In this document: in pieces, positions 10,500 through 23,670 of the stretch
Position numbering within the stretch: the first letter of the stretch is position 1
How the letters are laid out: each line of letters starts with the position of its first letter
NCBI RefSeq assembly: GCF_905220565.1
Contig: NC_059419.1
Span: 7,307,326-7,371,325 of the forward strand
Length of the DNA stretch: 64,000 nt
From: Melitaea cinxia
Taxonomy: Eukaryota; Arthropoda; Insecta; Lepidoptera; Nymphalidae
Direction: 5' to 3'
Notes under the pieces: model-generated
The model's database searches: none
The model's input: the letters and a program-made list of their open reading frames with translations, nothing else
What the model was told of the DNA's origin: nothing
Made by a program: the position numbers and the translations under genes

Positions 10500-13400
10500 T
10501 ATATCATACTGGAAGGAATTGAAAGATGGGGTATTTTATTTATTATTTGCAAATTTTTAATACATGATGTAATTACAGTAACCGTTAATTGATTTCGATT
10601 ACAAAGGAATACACTAATGATCATTTATGGACGTAAGTTTATATAATTATACAATTAAAATGATTTATAATGATGAATATAAAAAATACACCTTTTTTAG
10701 AATACCAAAATGGCGAACGTGTCTAGATAACATAAAGATTAAAAGATAAACGATACATTTGTATTTAAAAACGAATAATAAACAATCGCGTGTGTTAATT
10801 ATATCAATAAATTGCTTATGTTTATGTATTTTGTTAAAATAATTATGTGTAGTTTATTGTTTTATCTTTTCTGCGATTGTGTATTTTTTATTTATTTAAT
10901 AAAAGTATATAAATATTCAATAAATAATAAATAATCTGAGAAATTATTTTTAATTACTATGCGAAGTTAAAAAAGAGAGATATCTTGTAGGACGTTTGGT
11001 AGGTAGGCACTAAAATCATAAAAGTACTCGGTTCTATACTAAGCAGAAATGACTCACAGTTTTGTAGAGTATGCATAGTTTCCTTTTTCTGGTATTATTT
11101 GTTATTCTAAACTAGATTAGTACTTAAAAAAGTCATAAGCTCAATTAAGCACTAAAAGTGGTATTTACTTGAACTCGCAACCTTCGTTTGAGATCCACGT
11201 GCCCAATCTCGATGTAGAACAAATTGTATTTTTGTATATTAAATTTATTATTTTTAAAAAACTGTATCTATAAGAAAGTTATATTGAATAATAGTGACGT
11301 AATATTTGTTAGATAAAAAAATGTATATAAAATATAAGTATTAGTATGTATGTGTAAATGAATGAAATTACTCGCTCGTTATTACAAATTATAGTATTAA
11401 GATTATATCTACTAGTATTAAGATTATCAGAGTAAGGTAATCACCATTTTAAGAAATATAAAAACAACACAAAATTTAAACTTTATACTTTTACTATGTG
11501 ACATGTACATTTCAGTATTTCTGAACGCATAATACTGTGTTAAAAACTAAATAAAATAAAGTAAAAATAATACGACGCATACTTTCCGTATCTGACATAT
11601 ATATCTTTTATATTCGTCTAGATAAAGTCGCAAGCACCATCTAGAATTTCATAACATTTCCCAAATCAATTTCACGTGATTTTGTATTAAACAACAAGAC
11701 CTCTAAGCCACTATTAAAGGGATAATCTCGACGAATCGGTATCTTAATCCTCGATGTGATGAAAATATCAAAATATCGATTCTCCCCAACTCAATGTCCT
11801 ATCTTATCGATACAAGCATTTCGTGTTACTCGCACACGTGTCCTAATAACACTTTTATAAAGGTAGAGATTATTATGTTAATGTACTATACATTTTTTTT
11901 AAATATTTTTATCGTAAAATAACTCACGAGTACGATTGGTATATATTTATTTATAAAACTTGTTCAGATTTTCGATCGTTTATAAATACTATACTTTATT
12001 ACTAACCTACTCAAGATCAAACATAGAAAGAATATAAGGAAATAAAGATCTTAAACCTAAATCTAACCGAAATACATTTCTTGAAAACTAATGTCAACAT
12101 AGTTTATTCAAATATTAATTCATTAATTCATTTTTGTTTTATATAGGAGAAACTGATATGTATACAAAGTTACTTTAATTTTTTCTTATAATTATTTTTA
12201 TTTACAACCCATAAATTTGGTTCTAAAAAAATAGTAATAGAATAGAATTACGTCAGTACAATTGTGTCCTTTAGTTTTATTAATAGATAATAACAATAGG
12301 GTAGCAAAAAGTTAACAATAACTTCGAAATTTACGTTTCTGGAATTTGTAAAAAAAAAATATGTGAATAACTTTGTCGATCCCTTGAAAGTAGGGACGCT
12401 TATAGAATAGATTTTTGAGATGTATCGATATCGATAACATAGGTCGTAAAATTTTTGATTTTAAACTTGACTTAAAGCACATCTAGTCTTAACTACTATA
12501 AATGCATATCAAAATCCAGAATTAGTGCGAAGGTTCTATAAAATGCTTGTTTCAAAACCAGAACTTAAATTTCAATCGTTACATTTTTTCGAGGAATGCA
12601 ATGATTGTGAGGTAATTAAGTAATTTATAGTAAAAATTAACTGCTGCGATTATCTATATAATCGTATAATAAAACGTTAATCTCGAAGCAATAAATAAAT
12701 GATTATATATTAAAAATATTTCGACATGACTCAGTAACTCATTAAATTATATAACGCAATACACGACGCACTTGAATTTTAATGACCTCTTTTTTATAAT
12801 AGCCCTAGTAAAGGGAAATAACCGAAAATTACTTGCCAAATTATTAACAGGTTATATTATTATTAATTATATTAAACTTGTTTTTTGGTATTTCTTAATA
12901 TTGTATGGAACCTAAGAAATTGACTCAAGCTTGGTTATTTTTAATTTTAATTTATTAAGATGATGATGTTTATTATTATTAATTAGAAAAGTTTTATCGT
13001 TCGAATGAGTTTTATAATGAAGTTGAATAATTAATCGTCACTGAGGATTTTTTTGAAGTTCTTTTGGCACGTTAGGGAAAAATGACGAGAGTAAATTTTT
13101 ACGATGCGCGCGCACACCGTCTTAAAACTGACACCCTAAAGTTAGCTAGTCAACGAAGAAGAAGTTAGCAACGTAAAGTTAGCTAGCCAATGAAGTATGA
13201 CTTCTCACGTGCGTACATAAGTACACACACACACTTTTTTTTTAGAATTGAGTTTGGACTATTACAATGAATATAATATTTAATTAAAATAAAAGAAATG
13301 ACTAAATATATTAATATTATTACGAAATTTGACGACGGATTGAATAATTCTTAATAAAACTTTGGCGATAACTACAGCTTGTTTGTACAAAGTTCTTAGA

Positions 13401-16400
13401 CAATGCTTATAGTGTTTTCGGACTTCTTACACAGGACCTCCATCTGGATACAAACTAATACTCATACTGGGTTACTATCTAACTCAACAAAGGATGAATA
13501 AAAACGATTCTAAATAATAAACAATAAGATCCAAAGATATCATATAACATGTACGTAATAAGGTACTATAATTAAAAAAACCAAAGGCCACCCATCAGTA
13601 TCTAAAAGAGAGCTAACATAACGAACATGATTTGACCAATTTTCTTCGAATCGTCATTATCGATTAAAAGCAATCACTACCCCGCGATCTAAAGCTGTTT
13701 ACAGACTGTGCGTTTTGGACGCATACTCCAGTTATTTTGAATATGCTCCATAACTATATAGCTATTGATCAGTATGTGTGGTGAAAGCAAAAACAATGAT
13801 TATATTAATAAAATGATTGACATTTACTGTTTTATGTGTCATTAAAAAAAACTAGATTTTAATTAATTTTCTTCTGTTTTATTTCTTAGTTACTTTGTAT
13901 TTGCTTAAAAAATATTACGATATTATCATTTTAATTCATAGTTTAAAAAAAAACCTCTTTTAAATGAATATTTTTGACATTAAATAAGCAAAGAAAAATC
14001 ACGAGTAGCGGCTAGCATTTAATAATATTGAGTAGATTATTTGTGACTCATTGTTAAGTTACTAAAATTTATGGCGTCATTGTATTCTTAGGTTACCGAA
14101 ACTTTTAAAATCAACCTTTACGCACGTTTAGGATCTACTAAAGATTTACCATTGGGATGCGATTATAAAAGCAAACATTCATCTCCGAGCATTCACGCGT
14201 ACATAGAATGCACAATGAACAACCAGCCTAACATTAAAATTTAAAGTGAAGTGCCCAATGTTAATTGGTATCGGTAATGGGTATCGATGTTCCCGGTACC
14301 TAATTACGCGTTCCTAATAACGTAGCATCTGCAATCACTCGCAATAACGATACAATTTGGACATGTTTAAAAACTGGTCAAATTTTTATTTGCGTGCTTT
14401 CTGACTTAGTATTGTTGGTACATGATGTTCAACGTTCGTAATATGATGAGAATGTTATGTTCGACGGGTTAAAAATTCGAGTTGAAAAAGTATACTTAAG
14501 AAAACAATTTATTTATTTTTTTCATCGAAGCTTGAGTAATGTTGAGTGATAGTTTTAACAACAATGATTCTCATAGGCGATTTCAACCCCTACAAGTCAA
14601 AATCGGGTTTTCAGGTGTCAATTTATTATGAAGCTTCTCTAATGTAAATCTAGATTAGGGTTGAAGACTATAAATAAGTTCTCCACTTAATGGCGGGAAT
14701 CAGTCGTAACAGTAACTTTGTGAACATTGCCAGTCCAAGAAAAACTAGAGAATTTTAAAGTAAGTTAGTAAAGTAGCTATGAGGATCTGAGGACGTAGGA
14801 AATGCGATCTCTTGGCCAAAATAATTTGGGCATTTCTGGTTTAAAACATAAGTGTACAGTCTAAACTATAGTTCAACATATGAAAGAGATAGAATATCAA
14901 TTTATATAATTCTTCATTCTACATTTAATAAGAAGGAACATTCAAATATACCGAAAGATTATTGTCTATTTTTCATACACGTTGCATACAATAAACGTTA
15001 CTCGCACGCCTGTACGACAGTTATGTCAAGACGTTTCGTTTTAATGTCTTTCCTAGAATTATAATTGTACATTTATCTCACCGCATGATTGAAAGCAGTT
15101 GAAGCAGCAAAATAGATATTTTTATTGTAAGCAAGAACTTGTCGGTACTTTCCTCAAAATATTACGGTTAGCAAATATTTTGTGTGGTCATATTTGTTTA
15201 TTTTATAATAGTTTAAATTGAAAGAATGAAAGATAAAGTAGCAAACGATATTAAAGCAATCATTGTTAATATAAACAATTATGATTATCGAAATTTGTTT
15301 CCAAATTTAAAAGTAAAAACGACGCATTAAATATTAAAATTAACGATCGAAACCGATACTTAAGTTCTTTAACGATTTTATAAGATATTCGAATCGTACT
15401 GAATTGCTATTAATTTTTTTTGTTTGTACAAATAATTGACTTTTCAATTTCGTGCCTTTTAATATAGGTCCACTGCTGCCTTTGGTGTTATAAATGGTGA
15501 TACTAACAAGTCGAGTTCTGAGAAAGGACGTTCCTTCGACCTTTTTTTTATTTTCGAGTTTCGGTCACGAATCGTTCTGAAGATAAATAGTGGTAGTCGA
15601 TGACGTCATGCCACATGCATTTCGCAAATTGTCGAATTTATAGTGTAGTTTTGCAAAAATCATTATTTATTTGTATTAATGACTAGTGTCACATTGTAAG
15701 GTTTCAAAAAGTAACGTTTTTATTTTTGTTGGGTTACTAGTACCAAATTTGACAGCATACAAAAAACTGGTAGGTACATATATTATTGTTTGAAAACTAT
15801 TTCTGTTCTATTTCTGTTGTGGTTATTGGAAGAAAAATACCTCACTGCTATTGTGTCAGTTTATGCTTTGCAATTTTCATAGATTCAATTAATTAGTAAT
15901 ATTTTTATAATGGCCTATATCCTTGAGTTGAATGAATAAAAAACCAGAATGGATTCTAAATTTGAATAAGACACCAGCTATGCAAATTTAAAATTAGAAC
16001 TTTTATTTGTGCTCGCAAAGCCGTTTTAAAACGTATCAGAATAGTTATGTACATGTTTGTGTTCACACGTAATTAGACCCCTCGCGTCTCATTAGCACTA
16101 CAGACGTAGCTTCTGATCGCTACCTGTCCTCTTTACGCATATGTGTTTAATAGTTTCGTCTCTTTCTTCTAGTTGATTGAAGATCTGTCTAGCTTGTATT
16201 TGATTCCGTATTCCTGTACCGATTGGCCTGAGTTTGTTTCGTCTGTTTGTCACGAACGTGTATTTGGTGTTCCATGTTTATATTTAATATGGGTTTCGAA
16301 TTGTTGATGTCCATGTCAATGATATGATGGTATGGGATAGGGTTACTGATATTCGATATGGACATATAGTTTGAAAGTTATTGGAATTCTTCTAGTGTTA

Positions 16401-18505
16401 ATATTGAGACGTAATTATGTCTTGAGACTTGTGCTCCTTTAGGTAAATCTGTAGATAGATGGATACTCTATACATAAGATGAAACAAATCATTGTAATCA
16501 TATATATATACTTAACTGCAGCGTCATTATTAGCGTAGGAAATTTTAAATTTTGTTCAAAAACAAAAGTACAAGTATTAACAACATAACATTCGTAACCA
16601 AGAATCCTCCAGTATTAAAAGGACACTAAAATACTAAAATTTTCCCATTAGAGCACGTCCAGCAAATTTCAATAAACTGTACGACGGTAATTTACAGTTA
16701 TTATCCTCGCTGACCCCGCAAAACACCCACCGTAGCCAGGCCATGTCACAAAAGAAAAAAAAAATAACAAAAGAAAAATAAAACAAAATCTGGTATGACC
16801 AGAAAAAAATAAACTAACATTCGTACGATTCTCATTCCTATTACATTGACATAAAACTGAATTTTGAAGACCACAGCTGGCTGGAGTTAGGGAGCGCCAC
16901 TCCGTAAAAGGAGCTTTATTTCAGAAGCGAGAAAGCACAAAGTGAATTATGGAAATAACGAACCCTTAAAAGCGATCAAATTTAAGCTATAACGTGTTGC
17001 GAACAAAGTCGTAAATCGGTTTGTTGCGAGTTTTTTTTTTTTTTTATAAAAAAGGACCGATCTCGTTTGGCGGGCGTACCTGCGCTTGCGCAGACGTACT
17101 GTATTTATGGCGCCTCCGATTCAACACGTGGTACAAGGCATCGGTATTAAAAAGCTTGTTAAGTGTAACTAACTGTTCGTTTCCCATCATTAGTTTTGGT
17201 TTTCTACGTGTTTTAAGTTACAAAATGTTCGTATATTCGTCAATGGTTCGAGCTGATTTCTCTACCCTTCCTAGAGAACTTATTTCTATATCAAAACTTG
17301 ACAGTAAAATTTTAATACAAGGATGATAAATAATAATATTACAAATAGAATTTTTATACAGACATATATACTCTTTGGACAGAATTAACTTTGATCTTGA
17401 ACAATAAACGTCATCTTTCTAGGATTCAAACCACTCTCCATATTGTAAAATACATGTCCATTTTCGTGTTTAACCACGTGTAATACTATGTCGTTGGGTT
17501 TAGTAATTATTTTTAATTATCGACTAGATATGTCCCGACATGTTTCCAGTTCTGTAAATCGGTTATTCGATCCTCTCATTCGAAGGATCATACATCAATA
17601 TAGACAAGTTAACGTGTAATTAAGAACGTACTCTGAAACGGCTCATCGCTGGACAGCCAATAAATCATCTGTAAAACGTACCCGGTTTCCGGTCTTTTGG
17701 GTCTTTTTGGTTTTTTTTTCTTTTGTTGTAAGGTTAATATAATAGTATACGAAATTACAGATACATTTGTATTTATATGCTATACTTAACCGTCGATATG
17801 TTTTTCTATATTAGAAATTTTTTATTCTTGTTATTTTTTCTAATTATAAATATAAAGAATAATAAATGTCAGTTATAGTAGATTAACACAACCCGTTGAG
17901 AGAATAAAAATGTTAGTGTGTTATTAAAAAAGTTGGTTCAACTCTCTTTAAAACGTTTCACGTATTCACTCTCCTTTCATTGGTAACATAAGTTAAAAAA
18001 AAAAAGTAAAAGGAATTTGAGAAAAAAAAAATAGTATTAAATTTCTTGCAAAAACCAAAGCTGTGATGAAAAAATTAAATTGTATTTCTTACGCAAATCA
18101 AGAACAATAAAAAAAATCTTAAAGAAACCAACATGAGGTAAGCAAATTGAATCAGACACTCTTAACACAAATAAAAGCGGATAATAAATAATATATTGTC
18201 TAAGGAATACAAACAATTGTCCCCGAGATCGCCACTCCAACACCGGATGGGTTCAGCTTGTTCTGTTTACCTTTATTTTGCTTGAAATTCACAAAAAGTA
18301 CGAGACGATGCGGAGATAAGACGGCTTGAGAGATAGGAATCTTATAGACGGAACAAAAAATATTCTCTTAATGCCGAATATTTTAATCTGTTCGACGGAA
18401 CTGTCATATTTAACTATCATATTTCTTTTAGGGCATGAACGGACAACAAAGATATATTTATTAAAAAAAATACACAATAACTCGTCATTTAACGGCCAAA
18501 TCAAC
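10500..18505. other. pan: Intron 1, mostly featureless
   Basis: Eight kilobases of AT-rich DNA with no gene I can support. Small items seen: a perfect CRE palindrome TGACGTCA at 15601-15608; a minus-strand frame with two internal stops at 16147-16449 that looks like decayed coding sequence of unknown origin; a short GC-rich patch at 17055-17150; and poly-purine or poly-T runs near 17030 and 18000. The open frames at 17021-17326 and 18037-18580 are not supported by composition or family resemblance. Confidence 0.5.
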
Positions 18506-18509
18506 TGTT

Positions 18510-18640
18510 GGTGGTTCAGGAACATTCAACATATACTTGCGCCCATACAAACGCCCAGACTACGACAAATATCTTTATGACCTATACTGGCATTTTAGGC
18601 GCTCAGATTGAACCCTTGAACACTAGCGCATCAGCAACTG
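18510..18640 (-). mobile_element. tRNA-derived SINE fragment
   Basis: The minus strand reads GCAGTTGCTGATGCGCTAGT, then AAGGGTTCAATCTGAGCG (B-box-like GGTTCAATC), and later GTCTGGGCGTTTGTATGGG. It shares the CTGGGCGTTTGT block with 3040-3203. Strongly diverged, so boundaries are approximate. Confidence 0.5.
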
Positions 18641-18644
18641 CGAT

Positions 18645-20760
18645 ATTGTATCTTCAATATATTTTTTAAGATAAAATGAGTAATTAATATTATGTAAATG
18701 ATTAACTAAGACTCTACACAAAAAAAAAACCTCATCAAATATTAAACAAAAGTACAAATAAAAAATCATGTCGCAAATTCTACGTTTCTATTTGTTTAAA
18801 TAAATACAATTCGTAAGTTTACAAAAACCAAGTCCAAATATATACATGTCACTGAGCACGAGTACCCAAATATTATGCTTTTGAAAGATAGGCGGGACAT
18901 GCGCAGGCGTCGCAGATAAGATGTGTGTTAGGTGAAAAATTAATAATTTAATGGAAAATATACCATATTGGTGTTTAAATAAGAGTCATCAAGATTTGTG
19001 AGTAAAGCTTGTATTAAGATTATGGTTGAAAAAGTCTTGTCCTTCTTAATCACGGACTCTGAAGGATTTAGATAAAAAAAATTCAAGGGTTGTCAAATGT
19101 TATATTTCTTATTTTTAAATATATTTTATTATTTATAAATTATTGAACGCGAGTTTATTTAGTAGGTTGTGAAATTAGTTTAACATATTTTAATATACAT
19201 ATTTAAGTGTTTCGTAATACATCATTTATTTAATAGAAATGTCACCTCTATACGATCATAAATTAAAACGTATTAGTCGTAATCGCCATTAACTATTTTT
19301 GTAAGGTTTAGATTAATTTGTATTGGACACGCGACCGATGTGACCATTATCTAAAATAAGTTTAAGGTCTCGTAAAGTAAGTTATAGAGTTTACACCTTT
19401 TATATTCAAATAATTTCCATTCATTATTATAGCACAATTACCTTTGGCTTTTTTAGAATAATTTCTAATGAGTATATGTAATGCATTACGTACATTGCGG
19501 ACCGTTAAATATATTGTGAAAAGTATGGATATAGTATACGAAATTTTAAATTCGAAAAAAAGCGGCATTTAATAAGCTGGCAGCATAAAATTGGGCGAGA
19601 TTTTATTGTTGGTCCTTTTGAAACATTTTAGACATTTAGGCAGTTTACAGATTGTCTATGTATTACATTTAACTGTCATAAGTTTCACCATAACATAATT
19701 CAACGGCGTTCTAGTGCATAATTCTAATTATATAACAAAATAATTAAAAATACCCCTAGTAACATATGTAAACTATGTTCAAACCCTGCCGCTCAATGAT
19801 GCATAGTTTAGTATTTTTTTTTTAAATATTTAAACTGTAATAGGCATTGACTCGTCTTAACAGCACAGATATTAGCCAAGAAAATCAAGAATATTCAAGC
19901 TTTTCTAAAAAGAATTAAAAGGCGGTCGGTGACGTAGTTTTTGTAAATTAGACGAAAGAGTTTCTTGTACTCAAGGGTCCACTCTGCTCGTGCACATGGC
20001 GAGCAGTGACACTTGAATTTTTTGGGCTTTTCAAAAACGCAAACGATAAAAAGCGAGCGTTTTCTTCGCTGAGGAGTTATTAGTACTGAAGCTTTTTATT
20101 CTAAGCAATTTTATGAAGATTAAGGTTTTTATTTTTCATTAATTTACCGTTTAATGTCTACTACATACAATTAAATTAAAATTATTCTTTTGGTGTTTTC
20201 ATCCCAAACTCCAAAAATGTTTTATTATAAATATATCAATGTTTATAGTCTATAGACTTTGTATGAGTAAAAAGTAAAAAGAAACACTTCATAAAGTATT
20301 GTCAATACTTATATGTTGGTATATAAAAATTACATATAATCATCATTATAGGTATACTTACCCTCAATCCACTCAACCCGAAACACGGACCCGCAAATAA
20401 TTAAAACCATTTCATTTAAAGCGAATACTTAAAAGGAATACAGTGGAGTACTACCGAAATGTAACAATAGGGGCAAAACAAACAAAATGATCCTTTATAG
20501 GAACGAGAGAAATCTCCGGCGTTCGTTAGGGTGCATGACTGGCAATCTGATGGTGGATACGGATGAGAGATCCTTGGATGCGGCAATTGATTTGAAACGT
20601 TGTTTATCTACATATTTATTTTATACGATTCTCGTTTCTATTTCTATAACATTTTTTATATATTAATTACTTAGTTGTTTTATTACACTGTCTTTAATGA
20701 AGATTTAAACTAAAATCAACAACATTAAATATGTATTATGCTCTTTCATATTTCATGTCC
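18645..20760. other. pan: Intron 1 sequence without recognised genes
   Basis: AT-rich, with no repeat I recognise. The only local structure noted is a perfect 7-bp stem, CTGCTCG with CGAGCAG, separated by 9 nt at about 19983-20005. No coding or RNA gene is supported. Confidence 0.45.
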
Positions 20761-20763
20761 AGG

Positions 20764-21030
20764 TTTTTTTATGTAACTAGATCGGCAAACAGGCGTATGG
20801 CTCACCTGGTGGTAAGCGACTACCGTAACCTATAGACGTTTGCAACACCAGAAGCATCGCAAGCGCATTGCCGACCCCATCTCCGGTTCCCTCTAGGAGC
20901 TCTGTTTGTCTGTTCACCTTACTCATCAACAGGAACACAACACTGCTTGAAAACAGTGTTATTTAGCTGTGATCTTCTGTAAGGTCGAGGTACTACCCCA
21001 GTCGGGCTGCTCCAGATTTTGAGCAGAATA
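20764..21030 (-). mobile_element. Poly-A tailed SINE/LINE-end family C
   Basis: Reverse copy starting with a T-run and ATGTAACTAGATCGGCAAAC, continuing GGCTCACCTGGTGGTAAGCG, CAGAAGCATCGCAAGCGCAT, AACACTGCTTGAAAACAGTG and GGTCGAGGTACTACCCCAGT, and ending at GAGCAGAATA. It is close to the 7720-8005 copy but is cut about 25 bp earlier at the head. Confidence 0.8.
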
Positions 21031-23311
21031 TAGAGTAATTCTTTATACAAATACCAGTATAAATAATTTACTCACAAATTACAATTGTAATAATATGTTA
21101 AATATTTTGTAGTTAGTATAAAAATAAGTTCGCATGAAGGTATAAATAAAACTACCATCAAAAAGTAAATAGACAGGGACAGTAATCTATAACTTAGAAT
21201 TTTAACTTTCATAATCATTTATTTTTGATATACCACATCCAAATTCATAAAACTTATGATTCCGTGGTTTTGTAATCATCGGAGTGACTAATGCACAAGA
21301 TGCATTATGTGTACCTTCGTAATCTTTATCAACGAGTCATAATAGTTGCATTAAATTAAAAGAAATCAAGCTTCGAAATACGAATATGATCATCAAACTA
21401 ATATATTTTTTTTATTGAAAAAAAAATCAATTTATTATCCTTACACATTTTTGACAAAAAATTGGTTTGTAATTTTTCATAAATGTCTCATTAAAATGCT
21501 TGTTACAAGAGTTTGAAATATCTATTAAATAAATAGTGGTTCATCTTGGAGTCAAGCATTTTTAATACTTTTTTAATTGAAACTACGTAAAACAGCCAAG
21601 AATTGCATTATAATTTTGAAACGAATAATATTATACTTATAATATTTAAAATGATTGTATGACAAGACAGTTTGAACCGTAAGTTTTAAGGGACTTATAC
21701 GTTACGTAAAATAAAACCTCATTGGTGCTTCTTGAAACTTAAGAGAGTTATAAAATAATTAGTCTTGAAAAGTTACATGATACCGACGAAAATCTGAAAG
21801 TATTGTAAACTAAATTCAATGCCATTTTTCAAAATTAAAACCCGAGTAATTATATTATCTTTTCAAATAGTCCTCGTGTCTGTATCTCTACGTAATCTTG
21901 AACCGAATTATGTTCCTTCGCTATTTTAATTTTTTTTTAATTTACTTATAAATATTACTGAAAATAACTGTTAAAAGTTTATACATAAAATGTATATAGG
22001 TATTTCGTAAACCTGGTGTTAATAATAAAACCTACAAATCACTTAAGTTTTAGCACAAGAACTTAACATTTTTATTCAGACTTTTTGATACCATACTCGA
22101 ACTTGAATCCTAGACCATTTACAACACAAGAATAAACGAAATCAAAAAAACAAATCTCAATATTCGAACACAGTAAAATTACGCTTCGAGTACACACGTA
22201 AAATTTTCCCTGTATTAGGTAAAAAGACAAAGCAGTAGTTTATAGCGTCAAGTGACGTGATTATTAGGGTTTCCGAAATTCGATGTAGTGTAAAGAAAGT
22301 AGTTAGTTCTGGTGGAGGAGCAGGTATCCGAATCGGATGGTCAAACAGTAGAATTCTTACGAGCAAACAGGATTATTTGCTCACGCTACCGGTGTTGCCA
22401 CACACGTGTGTACGGACAAATATTCCCCTTTCTTAAGATTTTTGAAGGTATCGTCTGCAAAAACAACACTTTTTGCTCTCAATATTTTAAACTTAACAGT
22501 TTAAAAAACGAAATAACTCATTAGATAACTATTATACTAAATCCTAAAATTTATCATTTTTTAAGAATTTTCACTAACAAAAATCTAGACATTTTTATTT
22601 TCCTTAAACGTTATGTTGTTAACACAACATAATATTGTAAAATTGCAGTCATTCTTAACGAAGTTTATCGTACAATCTATTGACTTGACAAAAACAAAAA
22701 GTAATCGAGAAGACAAAACAGAAATAGTAAAGCTTTTTGCTTATTTTGAACTGTTCTTATTTAAATTACAAATAAAACCGCGACAGATATTACTAATAAG
22801 ATGATAATAAACATATGTTTTAAAGCCTATAAACCGAAGATGTATTACTAATATATTGTTATTATGCGCATGCTGACGTTACGCCCGAGGCGTTTTTGTG
22901 TGGATCACGCTTTTATTTCCCAGTTAGTTCGACTTGTTAGCTCGACCGCCTAACCACTTGTCAGCGGACCTCCCTCGAACTCACACATCGGACCTCCGTA
23001 CATCTGTCTATACTTGTTGAATCGTCTCAAAAATTATTGTAACTACATATACATGAATAATCTAATTTAATTCATTTTATCGATGAAAAATATGCAAATT
23101 ATCCTATATGAATATATTTACGATTTTACTCGAAAACACAAAAAAAAAATTGAAATTAAAGTAATCAAAATATAATTGTGTTCGTCCGCCTGGATTACAC
23201 TATTTTTGGCTGTTCCTTACATTTAAGTTAAAATATAGCCTAATATCACTTAGTGATAACGTTTCTTTGCAAACAAATAAAAAATCAAATCTTTCTGCCT
23301 TATAATATTTT
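21031..23311. other. pan: Intron 1 sequence with one GC-richer patch
   Basis: Mostly AT-rich with no recognised gene or repeat. The stretch 22860-23010 (GCGCATGCTGACGTTACGCC, then a region rich in CTCG and CCTCC) is more GC-rich and has no match elsewhere in the window. It may be conserved or regulatory DNA, but nothing in the sequence proves it. Confidence 0.4.
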
Positions 23312-23670
23312 AGTATCATCATCATCATCATCTTCTTTTTCTTCTTCTTCTTTTTCTTCTTCTTCTTCATTATCATCATTTCAGCCTAACGTAGTACACT
23401 GCTGGATATTGGCCTTCATAAGTTCGTGCCAAAAGTGGCATGAACTCATGTGTTTTGCCCATAGTCACCACGCTGGGCAGGCGGGTTGACGACCTCTGGG
23501 CTAGCTTTGTCGCACCGCAGACGCTGCTGCCCGTCTTCGGCCAGTGTATTTCAAAAGCAGTTGGATGGTTATCCCGCCATCGGTCGGCTTTTTAAGTTCC
23601 AAGGTGGTAGTGGAACTGTGTTATCCCTTAGTCGCCTCTTACACACCCACAGGAAGAACGGGGGTTATAT
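23312..23670 (-). mobile_element. SINE family A with expanded ATC/TTC microsatellite tail
   Basis: On the plus strand it begins with (ATC)n and then a long CTT/TTC-rich run (to about 23384), which is the reverse of the SINE's (TGA)n tail. The usual TTTCAGCCTAACGTAGTACA, CCACGCTGGGCAGGCGGGTT and CAGTTGGATGGTTATCCCGC blocks follow. It ends near GGAAGAACGGGGG, about 30 bp short of a full head. The serine-rich open frame over the tail is a translation artefact. Confidence 0.8.

Noticed and set aside
23253..23489. Serine-rich open frame
   Set aside because: Produced by an ATC/TTC microsatellite at the tail of a SINE.
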